Part shown: positions 1 to 10,048 of the stretch, piece by piece | Layout: each line of letters starts with the position of its first letter | How positions within the stretch are numbered: the first letter of the stretch is position 1 | Assembly: GCA_020631815.1 (NCBI GenBank) | Contig: JACKGW010000001.1 | Span: 186,001-250,000, forward strand | DNA: 64,000 nucleotides | DNA from: Planctomycetota bacterium | GTDB lineage: Bacteria; Planctomycetota; PLA2; JAEUHO01 | Direction of reading: 5' to 3' | Notes under the pieces: generated by a model | The model's input: the letters and a program-made list of their open reading frames with translations, nothing else | Database searches by the model: none | Told to the model about the DNA's origin: nothing | Made by a program: the position numbers and the translations under genes

Positions 1-327
1 CCGCACGTCCGCTTCTGCCTCGCGCGTGATGCCAACGACCACCAAGCCCCGGTCTCGGTAGCGATCCCACAGGCCCTGGACGCGCGGCATCGAGCGGACG
101 CAGGGACCGCACCACGTGCCCCACAGCTCGACGAGCACGACGTGGCCGTCCGTCTCAGGTGGCGTCGACTCGTCGGACGTGTTGAGCCACGTCGTGGCGC
201 TCAGCTCGGGTCCCGGTTCACCGACGACGGGGGTTCTGCCCTCGTCGTCCTCCGCGCTTGCGCCTCCGGTGCAAACCAGGACGAGCAGCGCGACGACGAA
301 GCCCCATCGGAGTACCAGCCTCGGCAT
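1..327 (-). CDS. Thioredoxin-like (TlpA/redoxin type) exported protein, C-terminus outside window
   Basis: The visible 109 residues begin with a positively charged, hydrophobic signal sequence (about residues 1-25, ending in an ASA site) and continue into a thioredoxin fold. The redox motif WCGPC lies near residues 72-76, preceded by the typical VLVELWGTW strand. This is the TlpA/ResA style of periplasmic thiol-disulfide protein, acting outside the cytoplasm in disulfide reduction or cytochrome maturation; the exact role cannot be told from this fragment. The gene runs off the left edge of the window, so its length and neighbours downstream are unknown. The start is the ATG just before the hydrophobic segment. 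Confidence 0.85.
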   Translation of the reverse strand, partial: MPRLVLRWGFVVALLVLVCTGGASAEDDEGRTPVVGEPGPELSATTWLNTSDESTPPETDGHVVLVELWGTWCGPCVRSMPRVQGLWDRYRDRGLVVVGITREAEADVR

Positions 328-372
328 GATCACGGTCTCCTTCCACGTGGAGACCAGCGTGGGAATCACCCG

Positions 373-1623
373 TCACGCGGGGGTCATGCCTTCGGTCCCT
401 TCGTCCCGGGGAGGCGGCGGCTTGAGCGCCAGGGCCAAGAGCGCCGCCACGATCATGCCGGCCGCGCCGGCGCGGAAGGGCAGCGGCCACGACATGTCGA
501 ACAGCGACAGGCCGGCCATCGGCCCCACAATGCGCGCCAAGCTCTGCAGCGACTGCGAGATGCCCATCACGCCGCCCTGCTCGTCGGCGGGTGTGCGGCG
601 CGACAGCAGCGAGTTCACCGACGGCACCACCATGCCGAAGCCCAGCACGCTGATCGGCGCGACGGCGGCGAGGTAGCCGACCGTGAGGTCGAGCGAGAGC
701 AGGAACAGGCCCGCCGCCAAGAGCACGCTGCCGATGCGCGCCAAGCGCACCTCGCCGACCTTGGGCATCAAGCGCCGGACGATCATGCCCTGGGTCAGCG
801 CGATCCAGAACCCGAGGTAGGTGAAGAGCAGGCCCACCTCGTGGATGTCGAACGTGTAGATGCGCTTGGCCAGCAGCCCGAGCGTGCTCTCCATCAGCGC
901 GAAGCACGACACCGTCACGAAGACGGCCAGCAGCAGCAGGCCGATACCGGGTCGGCCCATGGCGCGCGCGAAGGCCTTGGTGTCGAACCACGTGCCACGC
1001 GTCGTCGGTCGACGTCGCTCCGGCTCCGTCAGCCGTCGCCACGCGAACAGGAATGCGCCCGCGGAGAAGGCCGCGGCGATCAGGCCTGGCGCCATCGGGT
1101 GGAGGTTGTAGCCCAGGCCGCCGATCGCGGGTCCGAGGGTGAAGCCGATGCCGAACGCCATGCCGATCAGCGCCATGCCGCGGCCGCGCTCGGTCTCGCT
1201 GGTGACGTCGGCGATGTACGCGTACGCCGTGCTGATCGTGCCGCCGAAGATGCCCGCGGCCAGGCGGCTGGCGAACAGCCAGACGAGTGCGTTGGGCAGG
1301 ACCTCGCTGAGACCGAACAGCAGGTAGGAGAGGAAGGAGCCCACCAGGCCCAGGAGCACGACGGGGCGCCGGCCGATGCGATCGCTCCAGCGACCCCAGA
1401 GCGGAGCCGTCAGGAACTGCATGCCGCTGAACGCCGTGAACAGCAGGCCGATCAGCCAGCCGGGCGCCCCGTGTTGGTCGGCGTACAGCGGGAGGAGCGG
1501 CAGCACGATGCCGAACCCCATCAGGTCGATGACCACTGTCAGGAAGATGGCGAGCAGCGGGGAGCGGCGCACGGCGGCCTCCGGAGGTCGGCTCACTCTG
1601 CCTCCGACCGCTCGCCGGTCCAT
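373..1623 (-). CDS. Major facilitator superfamily transporter, TetA-like drug exporter
   Basis: A 416-residue inner-membrane protein of MFS length with about 12 hydrophobic segments. The first helix region reads FLTVVIDLMGFGIVLPLLP and the loop between helices 2 and 3 carries GRWSDRIGRRPV, the MFS signature. This arrangement is typical of TetA and related proton-driven multidrug exporters; the substrate is unknown. Open reading continues 37 codons upstream, but those codons fall in a family A intergenic repeat and lack conserved features, so the ATG at 1623 is preferred. It is transcribed away from the cobalamin adenosyltransferase gene across the repeat-bearing spacer. Confidence 0.88.
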   Translation of the reverse strand: MDRRAVGGRVSRPPEAAVRRSPLLAIFLTVVIDLMGFGIVLPLLPLYADQHGAPGWLIGLLFTAFSGMQFLTAPLWGRWSDRIGRRPVVLLGLVGSFLSYLLFGLSEVLPNALVWLFASRLAAGIFGGTISTAYAYIADVTSETERGRGMALIGMAFGIGFTLGPAIGGLGYNLHPMAPGLIAAAFSAGAFLFAWRRLTEPERRRPTTRGTWFDTKAFARAMGRPGIGLLLLAVFVTVSCFALMESTLGLLAKRIYTFDIHEVGLLFTYLGFWIALTQGMIVRRLMPKVGEVRLARIGSVLLAAGLFLLSLDLTVGYLAAVAPISVLGFGMVVPSVNSLLSRRTPADEQGGVMGISQSLQSLARIVGPMAGLSLFDMSWPLPFRAGAAGMIVAALLALALKPPPPRDEGTEGMTPA

Positions 1624-1687
1624 CCATGCGCCGGGGGGAGACCTGTCGGCGCTCGCGACGTCACTCCGCGACGTGGGGCTCTCGCTT

Positions 1688-1827
1688 GGGGTCAGACCCC
1701 GCGCCCGCGGCGCTGCTGCGCAGCACCGCATCACGGGTTCAGACCCCTCGCTCGGCGCAGCCCCGCGCGCGGAGGTGTCTGAACCCGTGCCTGGGAGCGA
1801 AGCGACACTGGCGCGGGGTCTGACACC
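1688..1827. repeat. Family A palindromic repeat pair (copy A1)
   Basis: Two hairpin units lie side by side in the divergent spacer between the MFS gene and the adenosyltransferase gene. The first is bounded by GGGGTCAGACCCC at 1688 and GGTTCAGACCCC ending at 1747. The second runs from GGTGTCTGAACCC at about 1774 to GGGTCTGACACC ending at 1827. Each half has GC-rich inner arms around a short loop. The same pair, in opposite order, recurs at 43668-43802. Confidence 0.85.
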
Positions 1828-1909
1828 GCAGTGCGCCGCCCGCCCTCCCTAGCGCGCAAGCGGTCACGCTCGATGGTTGGTGCGGCCACGCGGGAGTACC
1901 ATCCCCGCC

Positions 1910-2461
1910 ATGCGCATCTACACGCGAGGCGGCGACGATGGGTCCACGGGGCTCTTGGGCGGGGCGCGCGTCAGCAAGGCCGACATCCGCGTCGAGGCCT
2001 ACGGCGAAGTGGACGAGCTGAACGCCGTCTTGGGCTGGGCCCGCGCGGCAGGCTTGTCGCGTCCGATCGACGACGTGCTGGCCCGTGCCCAGGACGAGTG
2101 CTTTCGCCTCGGAGCCCTGTTGGCCGCGGCCCCCGGTTCCGACCCCGGCGTCGCCCCGCCGGGTGATGCGGAGATCGCCGCCTTCGAGCACGCCATCGAC
2201 GCACTCGATGCCGAGCTGCCGGCGCTGAAGCACTTCGTGTTGCCGGGGGGCTCCGAGGCGGCAGCGCGTCTCCACATCGCGCGCACCGTGTGCCGCCGCG
2301 CGGAGCGCTCCGTCGTGGCCTTGGCGTCCGTGTCCGACGTGCCCGCGGAGGCCATCCGCTGGCTCAACCGGCTCTCTGATCTCCTCTTCATGCAGGCGCG
2401 ACACGCCAACCAGGGCGCAGGCGTGCCCGACGTGACGTGGGTGCCGAGGCCGCGCGCGTGA
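1910..2461 (+). CDS. ATP:cob(I)alamin adenosyltransferase, PduO type
   Basis: This 183-residue cytosolic enzyme transfers the adenosyl group of ATP to cob(I)alamin to make coenzyme B12. The N-terminus IYTRGGDDGSTGLLGG is the conserved ATP-binding loop of the PduO/MMAB family, and the C-terminal half has the helical LNRLSDLLF and ARHAN segments of the same family. Length matches the single-domain form. The start at MRIYTRGG is preferred over an upstream ATG because the family begins there. It overlaps the next gene by GTGA, suggesting translational coupling. No B12-dependent mutase is visible in the window. Confidence 0.9.
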   Translation: MRIYTRGGDDGSTGLLGGARVSKADIRVEAYGEVDELNAVLGWARAAGLSRPIDDVLARAQDECFRLGALLAAAPGSDPGVAPPGDAEIAAFEHAIDALDAELPALKHFVLPGGSEAAARLHIARTVCRRAERSVVALASVSDVPAEAIRWLNRLSDLLFMQARHANQGAGVPDVTWVPRPRA

Positions 2462-3450
2462 CCTTCGAGGCCCGCGACCGACTCGTGGCCCGCGCTTCTC
2501 GCGCGGCCGTGGCCTTCGCCGACGGCTTCGGCGCGTTGGAGTCCGGAGCCGGCATCGCGCTTCGACCCCACGAGATGGTGCTCGAGGTCGGCGGTGCCGA
2601 TGCCGCCAGCTACCTGCACCGCATGCTCACGCAGGACCTCCAGCGTCTCGAGCGAGGCCGGGGCGCGCACGCCTGTCTGCTCGACGTACGCGGCCGCGTG
2701 CTCGGCGATCTGCGTGTCTGGCATCGCGTGTCGGGGTTGTGGGTGACAGGTGCTGCAGGCAGCGAGGTGACGGCGCGCCCCGTTCTCGAGCGCTACGTCA
2801 TCGCCGACGACGTGACGTTCCGCGATCGCAGCGCCGACCACGTCCGCCTCGTCCTGGCCGGGCCGCAGGCGCGTGCCGCGCTCTCGGCACTCGGCATCGT
2901 GCCGCCGGAGCTCGGCCACATGGCGGGTGCCGAGGGTGTGGCCTGGATGGCCACGAGCCAGGGCGACACGGAGGCGTTCGAGGGCCTCGGGACGCTCGAG
3001 AGCGTCGAGCGGCTGCTCGAGCGCATGGACGACGAAGCGCTCGCCGCCGTGGTGGGGGGCGGGGCCGTCGAGGCCTGGCGCGTACTTCATCGCGTTCCGC
3101 GTCTGGGCGCCGAGCTGGGGCCCGAGCGCCTCTTCAACGAGGCCGGACCCGACGACGCCGTCTCGTGGACCAAGGGCTGCTACCCCGGCCAGGAGCCCGT
3201 GGTCATGGCCCGTCACCGTGGCAAGCCGCCGCACCGCCTCGTGGCCCTCGTGCTCCGAGGAACCGCCGTGGACGACTTGCCCGCCCCGGGGGCCGCGCTC
3301 GCACGCCAGGGGCGCACCGTGGGGTCGCTCTCCTCGGTCGCCGCCCTGCCCGACGGGCGCGTGGTGGCGCTCGGCTTCGTGCGCACCGCCGAGCCCGAGG
3401 ACGCCGTCGACTTCGATCTGCCGGGCGGGGCCACCGCCCACGTCCGCTGA
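2458..3450 (+). CDS. ygfZ: YgfZ/GcvT-like folate-binding protein
   Basis: A 330-residue member of the GcvT-fold YgfZ/IBA57 family, which uses tetrahydrofolate and supports assembly or repair of certain Fe-S enzymes. The diagnostic K-G-C-Y-x-G-Q-E signature is at residues 239-246 with its cysteine at 241. The N-terminal part has the L-x-R-M-L-T-Q-D-L segment and a DVRGR-x-L strand typical of the fold. The GTG start at 2458 overlaps the upstream stop codon; another in-frame GTG at 2437 would add seven residues. Pairing with a B12 adenosyltransferase is suggestive of co-expression only. A role in glycine cleavage is less likely because no gcvH or gcvP is nearby. Confidence 0.82.
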   Translation: MTFEARDRLVARASRAAVAFADGFGALESGAGIALRPHEMVLEVGGADAASYLHRMLTQDLQRLERGRGAHACLLDVRGRVLGDLRVWHRVSGLWVTGAAGSEVTARPVLERYVIADDVTFRDRSADHVRLVLAGPQARAALSALGIVPPELGHMAGAEGVAWMATSQGDTEAFEGLGTLESVERLLERMDDEALAAVVGGGAVEAWRVLHRVPRLGAELGPERLFNEAGPDDAVSWTKGCYPGQEPVVMARHRGKPPHRLVALVLRGTAVDDLPAPGAALARQGRTVGSLSSVAALPDGRVVALGFVRTAEPEDAVDFDLPGGATAHVR

Positions 3451-3521
3451 CCCGGTCCCGGCGTACCGGGCTCACGCGCATCGCCGTATGCTCGCGCCGT
3501 CGTCAGCGCCCGGGAGGCCCC

Positions 3522-3869
3522 ATGTCCGACGCCGAGCAGAACGAGGATCTCGTCGCCCAGCACCCGCTGGCCTCGCGCCTGCGCCGCGCGTTCCAGGCCC
3601 ACCCGGTCCTCAAGGGCCAGCAGAAGCTCAAGGTCGAGGTCGAGCTCGGCCGAGCCAAGGTGACGGGCGCCGTCTACACGCAGGACATGCTGCGTCAGGT
3701 GAATGACATCGTGGCCCGCGTCGCGGGCGACGAGGACGTCATCGTGGCCGTCGAAGCCGAAGTGCGTCCGGTCCAGGACCGCCAGCTCGAGGGGCGCGTC
3801 CCCACGGTCTCGCCGGGCGCGGGCGCGACCAAGCGCAACTTCAGCATCTCGCACCTCGAGAAGAAGTGA
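3522..3869 (+). CDS. Small BON-like domain protein of unknown function
   Basis: This 115-residue protein begins 6 nt after a strong GGGAGG ribosome binding site. Residues 35-85 follow a BON-like pattern: an alternating strand (KVEVELGRAKVTGAV), a helix with QVNDIVARVAG, then a hydrophobic strand (DVIVAVEAEV). BON domains usually bind membranes or ligands, but there is only one module and no signal peptide. The C-terminal tail is polar. It overlaps the following SDR gene by GTGA, so the two are probably translated together. The BON assignment is by pattern only and could be wrong. Confidence 0.6.
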   Translation: MSDAEQNEDLVAQHPLASRLRRAFQAHPVLKGQQKLKVEVELGRAKVTGAVYTQDMLRQVNDIVARVAGDEDVIVAVEAEVRPVQDRQLEGRVPTVSPGAGATKRNFSISHLEKK

Positions 3870-4645
3870 GCCCCACGCCGGCCACGGGCCCGCGCGTCGC
3901 CCTCGTCACGGGCGCCTCGGGAGGCCTCGGCCGGGCCATCGCCGAGCGCCTGGCCGCGGACGGTGACCACGTCGTCCTGTCGGCGCGCCGCGGCGACGAG
4001 CTCGAAGCCGTGGCCGAGGGGATCCGCGCTGCGGGCGGCTCGGCCGAGTCCGTCGTGCTCGACGTGACCGACCGCGAGGCGGTTGTGGACGTCGTCGCCG
4101 GCATCCACGAGCGCCATGGGCGCCTCGACGTGCTGGTGAACAACGCGGGCCACAACGTTCGCCAGCCCGCCGAGAACGTCGACCTCGATACCTTCGAGCG
4201 CCTGCTCGAGCTGCTCCTGGTTGCGCCGTTCCATCTCGCGCAGCAGGCAGCCATCGGCATGCGCGCGCGGGGCTTCGGTCGCATCGTCAACATCGGCAGC
4301 GTCGCCGGGTCGCGAGCCCTGCCCACGGGCGTCGCCTACGCCAGCGCGAAGGCGGGCCTCGAGCAGATGACGCGCGTGCTCGCGCGCGAGTGGGGCGGCT
4401 TCGGCATCACCGTGAACCTCGTGGCCCCTTGGTACGTGCCCACGCCACTGACCGAAGGTGTCCTTGCGCGCCCGGCGTTCCACGAGGCCGTGGTGGCAGC
4501 GACCCCCGCGGGCCGTCTGGGCACGCCGGCCGAGGTGGCCGCTGCGGTTGCGTTCTTCGCTGGCGCCGAAGCGGGCTGGGTCAACGGCGTGGTGCTGCCG
4601 CTGGACGGCGGCTTCTCCGCGGCGTCGTTCTTCCCGCCCGCGTAG
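3866..4645 (+). CDS. Short-chain dehydrogenase/reductase (SDR)
   Basis: A 259-residue classical SDR, an NAD(P)-dependent oxidoreductase. The nucleotide-binding TGASGGLG motif is at 15-22, NNAG at 92-95, the catalytic serine at 145 and the Y-x-x-x-K pair at Y158 and K162. The C-terminal region ends with the LPLDGGFS motif typical of 3-oxoacyl-ACP reductase-like or gluconate 5-dehydrogenase-like members, so the substrate is not fixed by sequence. The start is GTG overlapping the stop of the BON-like gene. All catalytic residues are present. Confidence 0.88.
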   Translation: MSPTPATGPRVALVTGASGGLGRAIAERLAADGDHVVLSARRGDELEAVAEGIRAAGGSAESVVLDVTDREAVVDVVAGIHERHGRLDVLVNNAGHNVRQPAENVDLDTFERLLELLLVAPFHLAQQAAIGMRARGFGRIVNIGSVAGSRALPTGVAYASAKAGLEQMTRVLAREWGGFGITVNLVAPWYVPTPLTEGVLARPAFHEAVVAATPAGRLGTPAEVAAAVAFFAGAEAGWVNGVVLPLDGGFSAASFFPPA

Positions 4646-4718
4646 AGGCGTCCGACGCGTAGGTCGACGCCGCGGCGAGGCGGTGTGCAATGCGCGGCCC
4701 CTGGCCAGGAGGTCCGCC

Positions 4719-5654
4719 GTGCTTCGCCGTCTGCTCGCTCCCACGCTGTCCATGCTCGTGGTGTTCGTCGTGGCGCGCGCCGCGCGGGCCGATCTCGCCG
4801 TGCCGCCGCCCCCGCCTCCGCCGCCGCTGCCGGGCCAGGCCGCGCCCGTCCTGCCGCAGAGCCTGCAGGCCGCGCCGACCTTGGAGCCCCTGGTCCTGCC
4901 GGTGACCGAGCCCGCGCCCGTGGTGCTGGTGCGTGGCGAGCCGCTCGTGACGGAGGTCGTTCCGGTGGCCGCGCCAGCGGCGACACCGTGCGAGCCGTGC
5001 ACCACGCCGACCGGATGGAAGCACAAGGTCGGCTTCACGCTGAACGTGGCCGATGGCAACGACGAGTACTGGAACGTCAACGCCGAAGGCACGTCGCGCT
5101 ACGAGGGGGAGGAGTTCGCCCTGGAGGTGGCTGCGCGCTTCGTCTACGCGGAGCAGGACGGCGACCGCTCGGCCGAGACCTGGTACGGGAAGCTCCGCGG
5201 CGAACGCAAGCTCGACAGCTGCCGCTACCTGTTTGGCCAGCTGACGTACGACCGCGACCAGCCCGCGGGGCTCGACACGCGCCTGACGGCGCTCGTCGGC
5301 TACGGCATGACCCTGATCGACAGCGGCGGGCACCTGCTCAAGGGTGAGATCGGTGGCGGCGGCACGTTCGAGCAGCGCGAGGGCCGTGACGAGCGCTTCG
5401 ACCCGTCGGCGTACGCGGGCCTGGACTACGAGCGCTGCTGGGGCGACGGTAGCAAGCTCACCGCGGCGCTCGATTTCGTGCCCAACCTCGGTGACTTCGA
5501 CCTGTCCGTGGTGCGGCTCGACGTCGACTACGTGCGCCCCATCTCGGGGTGCCTCAGCCTCAACGTGGGCCTGCTGCTCGAGTACGTCGTCGACCCGCCC
5601 GACGCCGAGTCGCTCGACATCCTGCTGGGCGTGGGGCTGGCGATCACCTGGTAG
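4719..5654 (+). CDS. DUF481-like outer-membrane-type beta protein
   Basis: A 311-residue exported protein. A GTG start follows AGGAGG by 6 nt, and a signal peptide (about residues 1-25) is followed by a striking polyproline stretch and a proline/valine-rich linker with a CEPC motif. From about residue 105 on, the sequence alternates short amphipathic strands and polar turns, and contains YDRDQPAGLDTRLTALVGYG, which resembles the DUF481 family of putative outer-membrane beta-barrels. Cysteine pairs within the barrel part (DSC, ERC, SGC) may form disulfides. No function is known for the family. The gene ends just before a long inverted repeat shared with the convergent ettA gene. Confidence 0.75.
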   Translation: MLRRLLAPTLSMLVVFVVARAARADLAVPPPPPPPPLPGQAAPVLPQSLQAAPTLEPLVLPVTEPAPVVLVRGEPLVTEVVPVAAPAATPCEPCTTPTGWKHKVGFTLNVADGNDEYWNVNAEGTSRYEGEEFALEVAARFVYAEQDGDRSAETWYGKLRGERKLDSCRYLFGQLTYDRDQPAGLDTRLTALVGYGMTLIDSGGHLLKGEIGGGGTFEQREGRDERFDPSAYAGLDYERCWGDGSKLTAALDFVPNLGDFDLSVVRLDVDYVRPISGCLSLNVGLLLEYVVDPPDAESLDILLGVGLAITW

Positions 5655-5661
5655 CGACAAG

Positions 5662-5759
5662 GTACGGAGGCGGGGATTTCTTCCGCAGCTTGCCGGGGGG
5701 CACTTCCGCATTCCGAAGAGCAAGGCGGCAAGCTGCGGAAGAATTCCCCGCCTCCGTAC
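5662..5759. terminator. 34-bp near-perfect inverted repeat between convergent genes, probable bidirectional terminator
   Basis: The arms 5662-5695 and 5726-5759 are each 34 bp and differ at a single position, enclosing a 30-nt loop. Both arms begin at GTACGGAGG. The structure fills the gap between the ends of the DUF481 gene and ettA, so it could terminate transcription from both sides. The arm length and precision are also consistent with a fossil mobile element. A short TACGGAG hairpin recurs at 12922-12943, again between convergent genes. Confidence 0.75.
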
Positions 5760-5771
5760 TGCCGTACTGCC

Positions 5772-7448
<1,677 letters not shown>

Positions 7449-7652
7449 GGCATCCTCGGGGAGCGTGGGGGCCGGCGGCCGGCCAGGGGGGGACGAAACG
7501 GGGCGCGAAAGCGATTCCGAACCGGGGGTTGTACCGGCCCGTCCGCGGACGGCGAGCCGGGGCCGCGGGCCCGGGTCCTCGCCGCGTGAAGGCGGGGCGC
7601 GCAACCAAGGTCCGGCCTTTCCCGCCGCCGCCCGCCCGGTGACGATGCGGGG

Positions 7653-7847
7653 ATGAAGATCGCCTGGAAGTCGCGCCTCATCGACGTGATCTGCGCCTCG
7701 GCCGCCTACATCCTGGCGAGGGCGATCTGGAGCGAGAACACGGGCATCTGGAAGAACCTCGCCCTCGAGGTGCTCACCTTCCTGGCCCTCTTCGGCGTCC
7801 TCGAAGGCCTGCTCCGCGGCCGCAAGCTCATCGCCAAGGGTCGTTGA
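7653..7847 (+). CDS. Small hypothetical protein with one or two membrane segments
   Basis: A 64-residue open frame divergent from ettA. It has two moderately hydrophobic stretches (about 9-26 and 36-52) flanked by basic residues and ends in RGRKLIAKGR, suggesting a small inner-membrane protein with a cytosolic basic tail. No family is recognised. The codon composition is like that of neighbouring genes, and the start lies close behind a GGGG-type ribosome binding site, which supports it being real. It is followed after 63 bases by a larger exported protein gene on the same strand. Confidence 0.5.
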   Translation: MKIAWKSRLIDVICASAAYILARAIWSENTGIWKNLALEVLTFLALFGVLEGLLRGRKLIAKGR

Positions 7848-7910
7848 CGGGCCCCGGTCCCCGGGAAACGCTGGAGGGCAGCGGGGTGGGCATCACGGGG
7901 AGGTAGCCAC

Positions 7911-10001
7911 ATGGCGAGCAGCACGGGCCCCGGGGCATCCCGCCGCTCCCGCTGGGCGCTGCTTCTCGTGCTCGGGGCGCTGGGATGTGTCGCGTGGCTC
8001 GCTGCAAGCAGCGGCTTCTTCGCCGCCGACGTCACCACGACGGGGCACGTCGACGAAGCGCTGCTCGAAGGCTCGCTCCTCGGCACGTCGCCCGACGCCG
8101 CCGCGGGCCCGGGCTTGGTCGGTACCGGCTCCGATCCTGCGGGCGACGAGGACGCGGAGGCCGAGCCGCCGCGCGGCGCCCCGCTCCTCGTGCGCTGCCT
8201 GGCACCTGACGGCAGCCCGCTTGCTGGGGCGCGCGTCAGCTGCGCTCCCACACCGGTGGGCGACCCGGCGCAGGGCACGTTCCTGATCACCGGCAACCAG
8301 CAGATGGCGATTGCCGACGAACACGGCGAAGCGCACTTCGAGGCCGTGCCCCAAGACGGTTCCCATGTCGTGGAGCTGGCGTCGGGTCAGACCGCGTTGT
8401 CGACGGGCTCCTACTACGCGATCCAGCGCGTGACCATTCGTTCGCGCGTCTCCGACGCCCTCGTCACGTTGGCGAACACGTCCGGCGATGACGCTCGGGC
8501 TGCCGTGACGCTCGAGATCGCCCCGGGTGACGTGACCGGCGTTGTCGTGTCCGACGGGGAATGGAGTGGTGACGAAGCGGCCGCCGAGCCGAGTGGCAGC
8601 AAGCCGACGCGCGACACGCTCTTCAAGAACGCTCGGGAGGCGTACCGCTCCGGAGCCCGCAGGATTGCCGGGCGACTGGGCGGCTACACGCGAGCCGTGG
8701 GTGAAGCGCCGCGGGCCGTGGTGCACGGGCCCGAGGTCACGCTGCAGCAGACGACGGGCCTGCCCATCGCCATCCGCCCGATCGATGTCGGCTCGGGCGT
8801 GGAGCGCGACGACGTGCTCCAAGCCGTCAACGTCTCGTATGCGGACTTGGCCAAGGCCGACGGCGTTCCCACATGGTCCATCCTGCAGCCAGGCGGAGGT
8901 ACCGCGGAAGTGACGGTGCGCACGGGATCCGCCAAGCAGGCAGGACTCCTGGCGAGCCAGTCGACCTTCCGCGTTCCCATGATCTCGCCGGCGGTACGAG
9001 AGCTGGTCGCGGAAGTCCCCGTGTGGCCAGAGGCCGATGTGCGGGTCTTCCTGCCGAGCTCGGTCGAGAGCGACGATCAGCTGGTCATCAGCGGCGTGTC
9101 GCTCGGTGGTGAGCAGGTCGAAGGCGTGCGGGCCGAGTCTCTCGGCGGAGGCGTGTTCGCGCTGCGGGGCATCCCGCACCGTCCGGGCGCCGACCTGGGG
9201 GTGGCTGCGCACGTGGGCGCTGCCGTATGGAGCACGTCACAACTCCGCCTGTCCCATGTCGTCGGGGAGCGCTTGGTGGGCGAGCTGGCTGTGCAGACCA
9301 GCCCGGTGGAGCTGGGCGCGGCGTGGCTGCTGCAACACTCGACGAACTGGACAACCGGACCCGGTTCCAACGGTCGATTGGTCCTGCACTCGATCCCCTT
9401 CATCCGCAATCTCACGATGACGGAACCTGTCGAGGTCACGGTCGCGGAGGGGCCCGAGGAACCCCCGCCGCCTGCCAGCGTCACGGTCACCGTGAATCCC
9501 GCGCCCGGTCATGGGCTCCGGGACGCGATCGTCTTCCTCGGTGACCGCATGCAGCGCCTCGACGGGCGCGGTGCCGCGCACTTCGACGATATCCAACCGG
9601 GCACGACGAGGATCCGCGTCGACGGTGCGGGGCCGACGGTGTCGGTCGAGGTCAAGGACATCGCGCCCGGCGAGCGTCGTGACGTCACCGTCGACATCCC
9701 GCCGCCACTCACGCTGGACGTGACGGTCGTCGACGAGCTGGGCCGCGAGGTGCCGTTCGCCGAGCTCTCCGTGGAGCAGGCCTCCGGCCTCCCTTGGCTG
9801 GACGTCGAGGGCTCCCGCCAGCGCATCGACCCCTACGTGGACACGCGCGGCCGCCGCACCCTGCGCGGCCTCTACCCAGGCAAGGTCGTCGTCACGGCCC
9901 GCGCAGGCGGCGACCTCGTCGGCCGCGGCGAGATCGAGTCCCCCGAGGGCGGCCGCGAGCGGCTGCGCATCGTGGTGGCGAAGGAACAGGCCAAGAAGTA
10001 G
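7911..10001 (+). CDS. Large exported protein with carboxypeptidase-regulatory-like beta domains
   Basis: A 696-residue protein with an N-terminal signal or anchor helix (about residues 15-33) after a basic start, then an acidic linker. The remainder is beta-rich with several carboxypeptidase-regulatory-like modules, seen in phrases such as LAPDGSPLAGARV near residue 100, DELGREVPFAELSV near 605 and DTRGRRTLRGLYPGKVVVTA near 650. Such modules are common in planctomycete surface proteins and may bind peptides or carbohydrates or act as spacers. There is no catalytic motif that I can see. The start is the ATG at 7911, downstream of GGGGAGG. Confidence 0.7.
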   Translation: MASSTGPGASRRSRWALLLVLGALGCVAWLAASSGFFAADVTTTGHVDEALLEGSLLGTSPDAAAGPGLVGTGSDPAGDEDAEAEPPRGAPLLVRCLAPDGSPLAGARVSCAPTPVGDPAQGTFLITGNQQMAIADEHGEAHFEAVPQDGSHVVELASGQTALSTGSYYAIQRVTIRSRVSDALVTLANTSGDDARAAVTLEIAPGDVTGVVVSDGEWSGDEAAAEPSGSKPTRDTLFKNAREAYRSGARRIAGRLGGYTRAVGEAPRAVVHGPEVTLQQTTGLPIAIRPIDVGSGVERDDVLQAVNVSYADLAKADGVPTWSILQPGGGTAEVTVRTGSAKQAGLLASQSTFRVPMISPAVRELVAEVPVWPEADVRVFLPSSVESDDQLVISGVSLGGEQVEGVRAESLGGGVFALRGIPHRPGADLGVAAHVGAAVWSTSQLRLSHVVGERLVGELAVQTSPVELGAAWLLQHSTNWTTGPGSNGRLVLHSIPFIRNLTMTEPVEVTVAEGPEEPPPPASVTVTVNPAPGHGLRDAIVFLGDRMQRLDGRGAAHFDDIQPGTTRIRVDGAGPTVSVEVKDIAPGERRDVTVDIPPPLTLDVTVVDELGREVPFAELSVEQASGLPWLDVEGSRQRIDPYVDTRGRRTLRGLYPGKVVVTARAGGDLVGRGEIESPEGGRERLRIVVAKEQAKK

Positions 10002-10048
10002 GGGCGCAGCGCCTCGGTCGTACGGGCCCGTCGTGTACCTTCCCGGCC

